A stretch of 64,000 nucleotides of DNA from Mycobacterium sp. IS-1742 (GTDB lineage Bacteria; Actinomycetota; Actinomycetes; Mycobacteriales; Mycobacteriaceae). The DNA is taken from the NCBI RefSeq assembly GCF_001500125.1, contig NZ_LQIV01000041.1, positions 124,001-188,000 of the forward strand. The letters run 5' to 3'. Of the stretch, positions 1-8,891 are shown piece after piece. The translations under genes were made by a program, and so were the position numbers. Under the pieces are notes generated by a model. That model was not told the origin of the DNA, did not search any database, and saw nothing but the letters and a program-made list of their open reading frames with translations. Every line of letters starts with the position of its first letter. Position 1 is the first letter of the stretch.

Positions 1-28
1 CGATCACGGCCAGCCAATCCTCGTTCAT
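1..28 (-). CDS. possible 5' end of a leftward gene, cut by window edge
   Basis: A leftward ATG at 28 opens a frame (MNEDWLAVI...) that runs out of the window. A -10-like TACGTT lies 8 nt upstream on the same strand, which fits the leaderless promoters common elsewhere in this window. Only nine codons are visible, so the product cannot be named and the gene itself is uncertain. Confidence 0.3.
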
Positions 29-41
29 GGGTGCGCAACGT

Positions 42-69
42 ACCGGCGCCCGCAGGTGCGGGCACCGGT
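42..69. terminator. hairpin downstream of the first SDR gene
   Basis: Arms ACCGG-C-GCCCGCA and TGCGGGC-A-CCGGT pair over 12 bp with one mismatch and a 2-nt loop. The hairpin starts 22 nt after the stop of the leftward SDR gene and has no U-tract, as is usual for mycobacterial terminator-like hairpins. It could also lie in the leader of the leftward gene at the window edge. Confidence 0.45.
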
Positions 70-91
70 TGCGCTCAGCGTGAGGCCAAAG

Positions 92-889
92 TCAGGAGTG
101 GGCGAGCTTCTTGTTGACCAGCCTGGTCAGCCAGGCCGGCGAGAAGCGGGCGCCGGTGGCGAGCACCTTGGACTGCGCACCGACGGGGAAGTGCACCTGG
201 TGCAGCGCGCGGCGCAGCGCCGGGGGTTCGACGGCGGCGACGATGGCATCGGCGATGTCCTGGGCGGTCAGTCGGATGCCCAGGGAGTCGGTGGTGCCGG
301 TCTTGATGTCGTCGGTCATCGCCGTCTGGACGTACAGCGGCCACATCGCGATCACCCGGATGCCATACCGGCTCCACTCCAGGTCGAGGGCCTCGGTGAT
401 ACCGCGGACGAAGAACTTGGTGGCGCTGTAGTTGGCGAGTTCGGCCTGACCGTAGATCGCGCTGGCCGAGGCGAGGTTGACGACGACCGCCCCGGGGGTG
501 TTGCGCAGGTGGGGGAACGCGGCGTACAGACCGTTGACCACCCCCTTGGCGTTGATGTCGATCTCCTTGAGGTGCCCGGTGAGGTCGAGTTCCTCGAATC
601 GGCCGGCCCGCAGGATCCCGGCGTTGTTGATCAGGACGTCGAGGCGGCCACCGGTGGCCTGGGTGAACTCCTCGATGCGTCGGCTCATCTCGTCGCTGTC
701 GGTGACGTCGAGGTGACCGGTGAGGACGGTGGTCTGCACCCGGTCCAGTTCTTCGGTGAGCGTCTTGAGTCCGACCTCGTCGATGTCGAACGCTCCGACG
801 GTGTAGCCCTTACGGGCGAAGGCGATCGCGGTCTTGCGGCCGATGCCGGCGGCGGCGCCGGTGATGAACACGGTTTTCGGGGTGCGCAT
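92..889 (-). CDS. short-chain dehydrogenase/reductase
   Basis: This is a 265-aa classical SDR, a cytoplasmic NAD(P)-dependent oxidoreductase. The Rossmann motif TGAAAGIG is at residues 10-17 and NNAG is near 88-91. The catalytic Ser is around 141-143, with Tyr154 and Lys158 in YSATK. The extended C-terminal part and the ARFSPAWL tail resemble actinobacterial SDRs acting on lipid alcohols or ketones, but the substrate cannot be read from the sequence. It stands alone, with a 310-bp gap upstream and a hairpin downstream, and it lacks the 17-bp dyad of the neighbouring steroid genes. It is therefore probably outside that regulon. Confidence 0.85.
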   Translation of the reverse strand: MRTPKTVFITGAAAGIGRKTAIAFARKGYTVGAFDIDEVGLKTLTEELDRVQTTVLTGHLDVTDSDEMSRRIEEFTQATGGRLDVLINNAGILRAGRFEELDLTGHLKEIDINAKGVVNGLYAAFPHLRNTPGAVVVNLASASAIYGQAELANYSATKFFVRGITEALDLEWSRYGIRVIAMWPLYVQTAMTDDIKTGTTDSLGIRLTAQDIADAIVAAVEPPALRRALHQVHFPVGAQSKVLATGARFSPAWLTRLVNKKLAHS

Positions 890-1199
890 AAGACATAGTC
901 ACCCATCCGCGGGTTTCGCAAACGTGATCGGGCCGCAGCAAACGAGACCGTAATAGGTGTTGGAATATCCAACCACGTCATTATTTGCGGGTATTCCTGC
1001 GACGGACGCGTCGCATGTGCCTGCTGTGACGGGCGTGACGGAGCTGATATGGCCAATGAGCCACGAATGGCCTGGAACTCCCCCTCGCGGCGCTAGGGAG
1101 AACGACCGCTCGGGAGAGCCCCAGGCCTGCGCCCAGGCTACGCTCAGAATTCGCTGGAGGACAGATTTCCGGGAATCCGTCATCGCGGAATCACGGAAC
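890..1199. other. 310-bp intergenic region without a convincing gene
   Basis: It lies between the start of the leftward SDR and the stop of the leftward LysE gene. It holds a small dyad, GTTGGA-ATA-TCCAAC at 959-973, about 70 bp upstream of the SDR start, which could be an operator. A 6-bp stem with a 4-nt loop (GCGACG...CGTCGC, 999-1014) is also present. Open frames here have no start context or family resemblance. Confidence 0.5.
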
Positions 1200-1799
1200 T
1201 CATCCGAGAGCGATGGTGACGCCGAGAGCGATCATGATCATTGCGATCAGGGCGTCGAGGACTCGCCACGTCGACGGTGTCGAGAACAGGCCGCCGAGGC
1301 GGCGCGCGCCGAAGCCGAGGCCGGTGAACCAGACGGCGCTCGCCGTGACGGCACCGATACCGAAGAGCCAGCGGTCGTCGCGGTGCTCGTTGGCCAGGGC
1401 GCCGAGCAGCACGACCGTGTCGAGATAGACGTGCGGGTTGAGCCACGTGAGTGCGGCGCAGGTGACGAGGACACCGACGAGGCGGGCCGGGCCGTCCTCG
1501 GAGGGCATGAGCGCCGACGGCCGCACGGCGCGTCGCGCCGCGAGCAGACCGTAGCCGATCAGGAACGCGGCCCCGCCGAGCCGCGCGAGGTCCAGCACGC
1601 CGGGGTGGGCGGTGACGAGGGCGCCGAAGCCCGCGATCCCGGCACCGATCAGCAGGATGTCGGACACCGTGCACACCGCGACGACGGCGCCGACGTGCTC
1701 ACCGCGGACGCCCTGGCGCAGCACGAACGCGTTCTGCGCGCCGATCGCCGCGATCAGCGTGAGCGACGACAGGAAACCGAAGACGACGGGGGAGGTCAC
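1200..1799 (-). CDS. LysE/ArgO-family amino-acid exporter
   Basis: The 199-aa inner-membrane protein has about six hydrophobic segments and the family signature IGAQNAFVLRQG near the N-terminus. LysE/ArgO proteins export lysine or arginine and are normally paired with a divergent LysR-type activator (LysG/ArgP). No such regulator lies beside it here, which is unusual. The start is taken as GTG 1799 because a consensus -10 (TACCGT) sits exactly 7 nt upstream, consistent with a leaderless transcript. Confidence 0.88.
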   Translation of the reverse strand: MTSPVVFGFLSSLTLIAAIGAQNAFVLRQGVRGEHVGAVVAVCTVSDILLIGAGIAGFGALVTAHPGVLDLARLGGAAFLIGYGLLAARRAVRPSALMPSEDGPARLVGVLVTCAALTWLNPHVYLDTVVLLGALANEHRDDRWLFGIGAVTASAVWFTGLGFGARRLGGLFSTPSTWRVLDALIAMIMIALGVTIALG

Positions 1800-1806
1800 G
1801 CCTTCG

Positions 1807-1812
1807 ACGGTA
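1807..1812 (-). promoter_or_regulatory. -10 hexamer of the LysE-type gene (leaderless)
   Basis: On the minus strand TACCGT matches TANNNT and is followed by 7 nt and then the GTG start at 1799. This spacing places the transcription start on or next to the start codon. Confidence 0.55.
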
Positions 1813-1881
1813 GGCAGAGTGTGCGTTCAGTACAGCTAAAGATTCTGAAGATGGATTAGTAAAGTTAATGCGACGGGCCGT

Positions 1882-2487
1882 TCACGTGTGGAGGATCTCG
1901 TTGCCCTCCGGATCGCGGTCCGGCAGGTCGGCGCCGTCGACCACCAGGTGCAGGCGGTTGCGCAGGGTCTTGGGCTCGTCGACCCGAACGAACTCCACCC
2001 AGAACCGCGAGTCCTGACGCAACGACGCGTACACCGGGTGTTCCCGGGTGACGGGCAGTCCGGTCGGTCCGGACCAGAACCGGGCCAGCGCAGACGGGTC
2101 GAGGGCGTCGAACACCACCGCCGCGATCGGACCGACCCCCTGGTACTCCTCGCGGGGTTCGAGCACGCAGAACTCGTTGCCGCCGGGATCGGAGAGCACC
2201 ACCCACGGCACGTCGCCCTGGCCGATGTCGAGAGGCGCAGCGCCGAGCGATCGAGCCTGACGCACCAGTTCGGCCTGGTGGTCGGCGGATGTCGAGGCGA
2301 GATCGAGGTGCAGCCGGTTCTTGACCCGCTTCGGCTCGTCGACCTCCGCGAACCGCAACCGCACGCCGTCGTCGAGGTGGACCGCGCCGTCGCCGACCGA
2401 GGGCAGCTGCAACAGCTCCGACCAGAACGTCACCAGCGGCGAGGGATCTGTCGACTCGACCAGGATCTCCCGGATACGGCTCGGCAT
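1882..2487 (-). CDS. VOC (glyoxalase-fold) family protein, two tandem domains
   Basis: The 201-aa protein contains two betaalphabetabetabeta repeats. The first begins around LVESTDPSPLVTFW, and the second around AAVVFDALDPSALARFW. Each half ends with a similar block (EPKRVKNRLHLDL and EPKTLRNRLHLVV). This duplicated form is common in actinobacteria and is usually annotated glyoxalase-like. The catalytic role is unknown, and metal ligands are not obvious. The ATG at 2487 is preferred over the TTG three codons upstream. It is divergent from the Mce operon, but the shared 17-bp dyad at 2500 is correctly spaced only for the Mce promoter. Confidence 0.8.
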   Translation of the reverse strand: MPSRIREILVESTDPSPLVTFWSELLQLPSVGDGAVHLDDGVRLRFAEVDEPKRVKNRLHLDLASTSADHQAELVRQARSLGAAPLDIGQGDVPWVVLSDPGGNEFCVLEPREEYQGVGPIAAVVFDALDPSALARFWSGPTGLPVTREHPVYASLRQDSRFWVEFVRVDEPKTLRNRLHLVVDGADLPDRDPEGNEILHT

Positions 2488-2499
2488 GGTGCACAACCT

Positions 2500-2516
2500 A
2501 TCCCGATGGGCGGGAC
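2500..2516 (+). promoter_or_regulatory. 17-bp dyad A, Mce operon promoter
   Basis: ATCCCG-ATGGG-CGGGAC is one copy of the recurrent dyad GTYCCG-N5-CGGRAC. From its central T (2507) to the -10-like CACTGT at 2546-2551 is 39 nt, the same spacing as at the other copies. Transcription would start near 2558, giving a leader of about 40 nt before yrbEA. Confidence 0.6.
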
Positions 2517-2596
2517 GGGAGATGTGCCCCCGCTCACTGCGGTGTCACTGTTTCCCTTCGAGCCACCGGGGGTGGCGGGGACTAGGAGTGACGTTG

Positions 2597-3367
2597 GTGA
2601 ACCGGGCAGATCTGGACCGTCCGCTGGAGGCGGTCGGCGGTCTGTTCGGGATGACCGTCGATGCGGTGAAGTTCGCGTTCAGGAGGCCGTTCCAGGCCAG
2701 GGAATTCCTCGAGCAGTCGTGGTTCGTCGCGCGGGTGTCGCTCGCGCCGACCCTGCTGGTCGCGATCCCGTTCACGGTGCTGGTCAGCTTCACGCTGAAC
2801 ATCCTCCTTCGTGAACTCGGTGCCGCCGACCTGTCCGGCGCAGGTGCCGCATTCGGCGCGGTCACCCAGGTGGGTCCGCTCGTCACGGTGCTGATCGTGG
2901 CCGGCGCAGGCGCGACCGCGATGTGCGCCGACCTCGGTTCGCGCACCATCCGCGAGGAGATCGAGGCGATGGAGGTGCTGGGCATCAATCCCGTTGCGCG
3001 CCTGGTGACCCCGCGCATGCTGGCTTCGGGCCTGGTGGCGCTGCTGCTCAACAGCCTGGTCGTCATCATCGGCATCATCGGCGGCTACGTCTTCTCGGTG
3101 TTCGTGCAGGGCGTCAACCCCGGCGCCTTCGCCGCGGGCATCACCCTGTTGACCGGTATCGGCGAGATGGTCATCTCCTGTGTGAAGGCCGCGCTGTTCG
3201 GGCTGATCGCCGGTCTGGTCGCGTGTTACCGAGGGTTGACGATCAACGGCGGCGGCGCCAAGGCCGTGGGCAACGCGGTCAACGAGACGGTGGTGTACGC
3301 CTTCATGGCGCTGTTCGTGATCAACGTGGTCGTGACCGCGATCGGTATCCGGATGACGACGGGCTAG
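2597..3367 (+). CDS. yrbEA: YrbE/MlaE-type permease, first subunit
   Basis: This is the integral-membrane permease subunit of a Mce lipid/steroid importer. YrbEA and YrbEB form the heterodimeric channel energised by an MceG-type ATPase encoded elsewhere. From GTG 2597 the product is 256 aa, the usual YrbEA length. Five or so hydrophobic segments are visible. The MlaE-type stretch is LGSRTIREEIEAMEVLGINP (residues about 115-134), containing the EExxAxxxxGxxP coupling motif. The start is chosen because AGGAG (2584-2588) lies 8 nt upstream. GTG 2588 is the alternative. It is first in an eight-gene operon and is separated from yrbEB by 3 nt. Confidence 0.93.
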   Translation: MNRADLDRPLEAVGGLFGMTVDAVKFAFRRPFQAREFLEQSWFVARVSLAPTLLVAIPFTVLVSFTLNILLRELGAADLSGAGAAFGAVTQVGPLVTVLIVAGAGATAMCADLGSRTIREEIEAMEVLGINPVARLVTPRMLASGLVALLLNSLVVIIGIIGGYVFSVFVQGVNPGAFAAGITLLTGIGEMVISCVKAALFGLIAGLVACYRGLTINGGGAKAVGNAVNETVVYAFMALFVINVVVTAIGIRMTTG

Positions 3368-3370
3368 CCG

Positions 3371-4228
3371 ATGGGTGCACTCAGCACGCTGGGAGCGGCC
3401 TATCCCCGCGCCGTGCGGCAGTTCACGAAGCCGGCCAGTTCGGTCGGCCGCCTCGGCGACCACGTCCTGTTCTACGGCCGCGCCCTGGCAGGGACACCAC
3501 ATGCCGCCGTGCACTACCGCAAGGAGGTCATCCGGCTGATCGCCGAGATCAGCATGGGGGCAGGAACATTGGCGATGATCGGCGGTACCGTCGTCATCGT
3601 CGGGTTCCTCACGCTCGCGGCGGGCGGCACACTGGCGGTGCAGGGATACAGCTCGCTGGGCGACATCGGCATCGAGGCGCTCACCGGATTCCTCGCCGCG
3701 TTCATCAACGTGCGCATCTCCGCACCCGTCGTCGCCGGAATCGGCCTGGCCGCCACCTTCGGCGCCGGTGTCACCGCCCAACTCGGGGCCATGCGCATCA
3801 ACGAGGAGATCGACGCGCTCGAGACCATGGGCATCCGCCCCATCGAGTACCTGGTGAGCACCCGCATCATCGCGGGGATGATCGCGATCACGCCGCTCTA
3901 CTCGGTCGCGGTGATCCTGTCGTTCCTGGCATCGCAGTTCACCACCGTGATGCTGTTCGGCCAGTCCGGCGGGCTCTACGACCACTACTTCAACACCTTC
4001 CTCAACCCCGTCGACCTGCTGTGGTCGTTCCTGCAGGCGATCCTGATGGCGCTCACGGTGTTGTTCATCCACACCTACTTCGGCTATTTCGCCACCGGCG
4101 GACCGGCCGGCGTCGGGGTGGCCGTCGGCAACGCGGTCCGCACCTCGCTGGTCGTCGTCGTGGCGGTCACGCTGCTGATCTCGCTGTCCGTGTACGGCTC
4201 CAACGGCAACTTCAACCTGTCCGGATAG
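3371..4228 (+). CDS. yrbEB: YrbE/MlaE-type permease, second subunit
   Basis: The 285-aa membrane protein is the partner of YrbEA in the Mce transporter core. It has the conserved coupling stretch AMRINEEIDALETMGIRP in the middle and several transmembrane segments around it. The N-terminus (about 45 residues before the first membrane segment) is typical of YrbEB. It follows yrbEA after 3 nt and precedes mceA by 7 nt, so it is co-transcribed. Its placement 5' of six mce genes is the canonical mycobacterial order. Confidence 0.93.
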   Translation: MGALSTLGAAYPRAVRQFTKPASSVGRLGDHVLFYGRALAGTPHAAVHYRKEVIRLIAEISMGAGTLAMIGGTVVIVGFLTLAAGGTLAVQGYSSLGDIGIEALTGFLAAFINVRISAPVVAGIGLAATFGAGVTAQLGAMRINEEIDALETMGIRPIEYLVSTRIIAGMIAITPLYSVAVILSFLASQFTTVMLFGQSGGLYDHYFNTFLNPVDLLWSFLQAILMALTVLFIHTYFGYFATGGPAGVGVAVGNAVRTSLVVVVAVTLLISLSVYGSNGNFNLSG

Positions 4229-4235
4229 GCGTGGG

Positions 4236-5429
4236 ATGGCGATGAAGTCGATTTCCGCACGGAACGTGGCGGGCACGCTCACCGTGGTGGCCATCGCCGC
4301 GATCGTGGCGCTGGCGGTGGGGCTGTTCAACGGGACGTTCACCAGAAGCGCGACGGTCACGGTCGTCTCCGACCGCGTCGGCCTGGTGATGAGTCCCGAC
4401 GCCAAGGTCAAACTCCACGGCGCCCAGGTCGGCAGGGTGGCCGCCATCGAGGCGTTGCCCGACGGCCGGGCGGCCATCCGGCTCGCGATGGACCCGTCCC
4501 AGCTCGGGATCATTCCGTCCAACGTCCTGGTCGACATCGGCTCGACCACGGTATTCGGCTCCAAGGCAGTGGAGTTGGTGCCCCCGGCCGACCCCTCACC
4601 CGAGCCGTTGCGCGCCGGCCAGGTCCTCGACGCCGGACACGTCACCGTCGAGATCAACACGGTCTTCGAACAACTCGTGGCCGTGCTGGCGAAGGTCGAA
4701 CCGGCCAGACTCAACGAGACGCTGGGCGCGCTGTCGCAGGGGCTCGCCGGACGCGGTGAGAAGTTCGGTCGGACACTGGCCGACCTGGACACCCTGCTCG
4801 CCGACCTCGATCCCAGCATGGACAACCTCAGCCGCGACATCGCCGTCGCGCCGCAGGTTCTCGACGCCTACGCCGACGCCGCCGCCGACCTGCTCACCAC
4901 CGCGGACAACGTCTCCCGGATCAGCGACACGCTGGTGGAGAAGCGCAACGACCTCGACGCCCTGTTGGTCAGCGCCATCGGACTCGCCGACGTCGGCAAC
5001 GACGTCGTGGCGACGAACCGGGGGGCGCTCACCGACGTCATGCGCCTGCTGGTGCCCACGACGGATCTGACCAACCAGTATCACACCGCACTCAACTGCG
5101 GCCTCGCAGGCATGCTTCCGCTGGCCATGGCCCCGCCACCTCCGGTTCCCGGTGTGCTGCTGCTGGATTCGTTCGTTCTGGGCACCGAGCGCTATCGGTA
5201 CCCGCAGAATCTGCCGAAGGTGGCGGCGCGCGGCGGTCCGCAGTGTGTGGGTCTGCCCGACGTGGGATACGAGACCCGCGCGCCCTACGTCGTCTCCGAC
5301 ATCGATGCCAACCCAGCGCAATACGGCAACCAGGGCATCCTGCTGAACTCCGAAGGGCTCAAGCAGATGCTGTTCGGACCCCTCGACGGACCGCCCCGCA
5401 ACACGTCGCAGATCGGCCAGCCGGGATGA
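4236..5429 (+). CDS. mceA: MceA-family substrate-binding/shuttle protein
   Basis: The 397-aa MceA is anchored by one N-terminal hydrophobic helix (residues about 8-30). A MlaD/MCE domain follows (about 35-115, with VKLHGAQVGRVAAIEALPDG). The C-terminal region is long and helical and is typical of the cholesterol-uptake porin-type domain. MceA-F are thought to form a hexameric tube carrying hydrophobic substrates across the cell envelope to YrbE. The likely cargo here is a steroid, inferred from the adjoining ksh/hsa genes. Its stop overlaps the mceB start (ATGA), which suggests translational coupling. Confidence 0.92.
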   Translation: MAMKSISARNVAGTLTVVAIAAIVALAVGLFNGTFTRSATVTVVSDRVGLVMSPDAKVKLHGAQVGRVAAIEALPDGRAAIRLAMDPSQLGIIPSNVLVDIGSTTVFGSKAVELVPPADPSPEPLRAGQVLDAGHVTVEINTVFEQLVAVLAKVEPARLNETLGALSQGLAGRGEKFGRTLADLDTLLADLDPSMDNLSRDIAVAPQVLDAYADAAADLLTTADNVSRISDTLVEKRNDLDALLVSAIGLADVGNDVVATNRGALTDVMRLLVPTTDLTNQYHTALNCGLAGMLPLAMAPPPPVPGVLLLDSFVLGTERYRYPQNLPKVAARGGPQCVGLPDVGYETRAPYVVSDIDANPAQYGNQGILLNSEGLKQMLFGPLDGPPRNTSQIGQPG

Positions 5430-6451
5430 GGCGGCTGGGCCCCACGCTGGCCAAATTCAGTGTGTTCGCCGCGGTGATGGTGCTGTTCACCGCAGCGCTG
5501 TTCGCGATCTTCGGGCAGTACCGCGCCGGGTCGGCGCACACGTACTCCGCGGTGTTCGCCGACGCGTCGAGTGTGAAACCCGGTGACTCCGTGCGGATCG
5601 CGGGAATCCGGGTCGGCACGGTCAACGGGGTGTCGCTGCAACCGGACAACACGGTGGTGGTGGACTTCGACGCAGGCAGCGACGTCGTGCTGACCACCGG
5701 GACGAAGGTGGCCGTCCGCTACCTCAACCTCGTCGGCGACCGTTACCTGGAACTCGTCGACGGACCCGGATCGACGAAGATTCAACCCGCCGGTTCGCGG
5801 ATCCCCCAGGACCGCACCGAACCCGCACTCGATCTGGACCTCCTGCTCGGCGGCCTCAAACCGGTCATCAGGGGGCTCGATCCCGAAGACGTCAACGCGC
5901 TGACCCACTCGCTCATCCAGATCCTGCAGGGCAACAGCAACGACGTCGAGTCCCTGTTCGCCAAGACCTCGTCGTTCACCAACGCCATCGCCGCCAACGG
6001 CGAGACGGTCCGTCAGATGATCGACAACCTCAACACCGTGGTCGCGACGATGTCGCGGGACGGCGACCAGTTCTCCGGCGCCGTCGCCCGTCTCGAGGAA
6101 CTCGTCACCGGGCTCGCCCAGGACCGCGATCCGATCGGTGCCGCCATCGAATCCCTCGACAACGGCACCGCGTCGCTGGCCGACCTCATGACCGAGGCCC
6201 GGCCGCCGCTGGCCGGATCGATCGACCAGCTCAACCGGGTCGCGCCGCTGCTCGAGAAGGACAAGGAGCTGCTCGACATCTCGCTGCAGAAGGCCCCGGG
6301 CAACTATCGCAAACTGGTGCGCCTCGGCGCCTACGGCAGCTGGCTCAACCAGTATCTCTGCGGCCTGTCCGTACGGGTCACCGATCTGCAGGGACGCACC
6401 GCGTATTTCCCCTGGATCAAGCAAGACACCGGAAGGTGCGCCGAGCCCTGA
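5426..6451 (+). CDS. mceB: MceB-family protein
   Basis: From ATG 5426 the product is 341 aa. It has an N-terminal membrane helix (LAKFSVFAAVMVLFTAALFAIF), an MCE domain with DSVRIAGIRVGTVNGVSL, then a helical, heptad-like middle (residues about 160-290). The C-terminus carries the short block GLSVRVTDLQGR seen in many MceB proteins. Start and stop overlap the flanking mce genes (ATGA upstream, TGATG downstream). It is a component of the Mce envelope-spanning assembly. Confidence 0.92.
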   Translation: MRRLGPTLAKFSVFAAVMVLFTAALFAIFGQYRAGSAHTYSAVFADASSVKPGDSVRIAGIRVGTVNGVSLQPDNTVVVDFDAGSDVVLTTGTKVAVRYLNLVGDRYLELVDGPGSTKIQPAGSRIPQDRTEPALDLDLLLGGLKPVIRGLDPEDVNALTHSLIQILQGNSNDVESLFAKTSSFTNAIAANGETVRQMIDNLNTVVATMSRDGDQFSGAVARLEELVTGLAQDRDPIGAAIESLDNGTASLADLMTEARPPLAGSIDQLNRVAPLLEKDKELLDISLQKAPGNYRKLVRLGAYGSWLNQYLCGLSVRVTDLQGRTAYFPWIKQDTGRCAEP

Positions 6452-7533
6452 TGCTGAAATATCGTGGATCATCGCTCATCCGAACCGGTCTCATCGGTCT
6501 GGTGCTCATCGTGCTGGTCATCGTGGTCGGTCTCCAGCCACAGCAGCTGTGGTCGATGGCGACCTCGGTGAAGTACCGGGCGATCTTCGCCGAGGCCGGC
6601 GGCCTGGCCGCAGGCAACGACGTCAAGGTCTCGGGTGTCACCGTCGGAACGGTGTCCGATGTGGCGCTCGAGCGCGGCAAGGCGCTGGTGACCTTCTCGC
6701 TCGACGGGACGGTGCGGCTCGGGTCGGATTCGACCGCCCACATCCGCACCGGCACACTGCTGGGCGAGCGGATGCTGACGGTGGAACCACGAGGGTCACG
6801 ACCGCTCGGATCGCTGGAGACGATCCCGCTGTCGCGGACGTCGTCGCCCTACTCGCTGACCGAAGCCGTCAGCGAGTTCACCGCCAACACCGCCGAAACC
6901 GACACCGCGACGCTGAACCAGTCGCTGGACACCCTGTCGGAGACGATCGACCGGCTCGCGCCCCAGCTGGGCCCGACCTTTGAAGGGCTGACCCAGCTGT
7001 CCCGGTCCCTCAACGACCGCGACGAGACGCTGGGTGACCTGCTGGCAGGCGCCGCCGACGTCACCGGGATCCTGTCCGAACGCAGCCAGCAGGTGAACAC
7101 GCTGCTGCTGTCCGCCAACGACCTGCTGGCGGTGCTCGAACAGCGCCGCTACGCGATCGTGAACCTGCTCGCCAACACCTCCGCGATGTCACAGCAGCTG
7201 ACAGGTCTGGTGCGGGACAACGAACAGGAGCTGGCGCCGACGCTGGAGAAACTCAACTCCGTGTCGGAGATGCTGGAGCGCAACCGGGACAACATCGCCA
7301 AGGCCCTCAACGGACTGGCCAAGTACCAGGTGACCCAGGGCGAGGCCGTCAACAACGGCTTCTACTACAACGCGTTCATCGGCAACCTGATCCCCGGTGG
7401 GGCGCTGCAGCCGTTCCTCGACTACGCGCTCGGCTACCGCCGCGGCGTCAACGCCGGTCAACCCCCCGACAACGCCGGCCCGCGCGCCGAGTTCCCCCTC
7501 CCCTACAACGGTATTCCGGGTGGTTCGCGATGA
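6451..7533 (+). CDS. mceC: MceC-family protein
   Basis: The product is 360 aa from ATG 6451. A GTG at 6436 would add five codons. The N-terminal membrane segment (TGLIGLVLIVLVIVVGL) is followed by an MCE domain containing GNDVKVSGVTVGTVSDVAL. A long coiled-coil-like helical region (about residues 140-290) precedes a conserved C-terminus with NGFYYNAFIGNLIPGG. It overlaps mceB and mceD by 1-4 nt. It is a structural/shuttle subunit of the Mce transporter. Confidence 0.92.
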   Translation: MLKYRGSSLIRTGLIGLVLIVLVIVVGLQPQQLWSMATSVKYRAIFAEAGGLAAGNDVKVSGVTVGTVSDVALERGKALVTFSLDGTVRLGSDSTAHIRTGTLLGERMLTVEPRGSRPLGSLETIPLSRTSSPYSLTEAVSEFTANTAETDTATLNQSLDTLSETIDRLAPQLGPTFEGLTQLSRSLNDRDETLGDLLAGAADVTGILSERSQQVNTLLLSANDLLAVLEQRRYAIVNLLANTSAMSQQLTGLVRDNEQELAPTLEKLNSVSEMLERNRDNIAKALNGLAKYQVTQGEAVNNGFYYNAFIGNLIPGGALQPFLDYALGYRRGVNAGQPPDNAGPRAEFPLPYNGIPGGSR

Positions 7534-8891
7534 TCGGCCGCACCGGATTCGCCAAGGTCCTCACCGTCGCCTTGGTGGCGTTGCTCGTCGCCGGTGTCGC
7601 CGTCGTCGTGCGGCAGGCGTTCTTCGCGCCGCGGACCATCACCGCCTACTTCGCCTCCGCGACGTCGATCTACCCAGGCGACGAGGTACGTGTCGTCGGT
7701 GTCCGGGTCGGCAGGATCGAATCCATCGAACCGGTGGGCGAGCAGGCGCGGTTCACGCTCGCGGTCGACCGTGACGTGCCGATCCCGGCCGACGCCAAGG
7801 CGATCATCGTCGCGCCGAACCTCGTCGCCGCGCGCTACGTGCAACTCACCCCGGCGTACGAGTCGAGCGGTCCGGTGCTGTCCGACGACGCCGTCATCGG
7901 CGTGGAGCGCACCGCGATACCGGTCGAGTGGGACGAGGTCAAGGAGCAGTTGGCTCGGTTGGCAGGTGAGCTCGGCCCGGCCGGCGGAGTGTCGGACACC
8001 TCGGTGAGCCGGTTCATCGACAGCGCGGCCAAGGCGATGGACGGCAACGGGGAGAAGCTGCGGGAGACCATCGCCCAGCTCTCCGGGGTGGGGCGCATCC
8101 TCGCCGACGGCAGCGGGAACATCGTCGACGTCATCAAGAACCTGCAGGTCTTCGTGACCGCGCTGCGGGACAGCAACGTGCAGATCGTCCAGTTCCAGGA
8201 CCGTCTCGCCACCGTGAGCAGCGTGGTCGACGGCAGCCGGGCGGAGATGAACTCCGCGCTGACCAACCTGGCCGAGGCCGTCGGGGAAGTGCGGCGGTTC
8301 ATCGAGGGCAGCCGCGACCAGACCGCCGAGCAGATCCAGCGTCTGGCCGCCGTGACACAGAACGTCGCGGACAACCGCGTCGCCCTCGAGAACGTCCTGC
8401 ACGTCGCACCGAACGCAATCGGCAACGGCTACAACATCTATCACCCGGACACCGGCACGATGCTGGGCGGATTCGCGATGGGCAACTTCGCCAACCCGGT
8501 GCAGCTCATCTGTTCGGCGATCGGGGCGGTCCGCAACGCGACGGCGCCCGAGACGTCGAGGATCTGCGCGGAATACCTGGGGCCGGCGCTGCGCCTGCTG
8601 AATTTCAACTACCTTCCGCTGCCCATCAACGCGTACCTCAAGAAGTCGCCGAGCCCGGAGAACCTGGTCTATTCGGATCCGGCGCTGGCGCCCGGCGGGG
8701 CCGGGGGTGCGCCGACCCCGCCCGAGACACCGCCCGCGGTGTCGGCCTACACCGGCGCCGGGGACGTCCCACCCCCGGCCGGGTGGGGCCCGCCGCCGGC
8801 CCCGCCTGCGGGGCCGGAACCCCCCGCCCCGGCCACGCTGCCCGACATGCTGCTGCCCGCCGAGACGCCGCAGGAAGGGCCACCCGCGTGA
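7530..8891 (+). CDS. mceD: MceD-family protein with proline-rich tail
   Basis: The 453-aa protein has an N-terminal membrane anchor, an MCE domain (GDEVRVVGVRVGRIESIEPV), a helical middle and a conserved block around IGNGYNIYHPDTGTMLGGFA. The last 80 residues are strongly Pro/Gly/Ala-rich, as in other mycobacterial MceD and MceF proteins, and may thread the cell wall. Its stop overlaps the GTG start of mceE (GTGA). Confidence 0.92.
   Translation: MIGRTGFAKVLTVALVALLVAGVAVVVRQAFFAPRTITAYFASATSIYPGDEVRVVGVRVGRIESIEPVGEQARFTLAVDRDVPIPADAKAIIVAPNLVAARYVQLTPAYESSGPVLSDDAVIGVERTAIPVEWDEVKEQLARLAGELGPAGGVSDTSVSRFIDSAAKAMDGNGEKLRETIAQLSGVGRILADGSGNIVDVIKNLQVFVTALRDSNVQIVQFQDRLATVSSVVDGSRAEMNSALTNLAEAVGEVRRFIEGSRDQTAEQIQRLAAVTQNVADNRVALENVLHVAPNAIGNGYNIYHPDTGTMLGGFAMGNFANPVQLICSAIGAVRNATAPETSRICAEYLGPALRLLNFNYLPLPINAYLKKSPSPENLVYSDPALAPGGAGGAPTPPETPPAVSAYTGAGDVPPPAGWGPPPAPPAGPEPPAPATLPDMLLPAETPQEGPPA

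Noticed and set aside
2582..4840. A 752-codon open frame antisense to the yrbE and mceA genes
   Set aside because: It is low in family character, full of Arg/Asp/His typical of antisense frames in GC-rich DNA, and covers well-recognised genes on the other strand.
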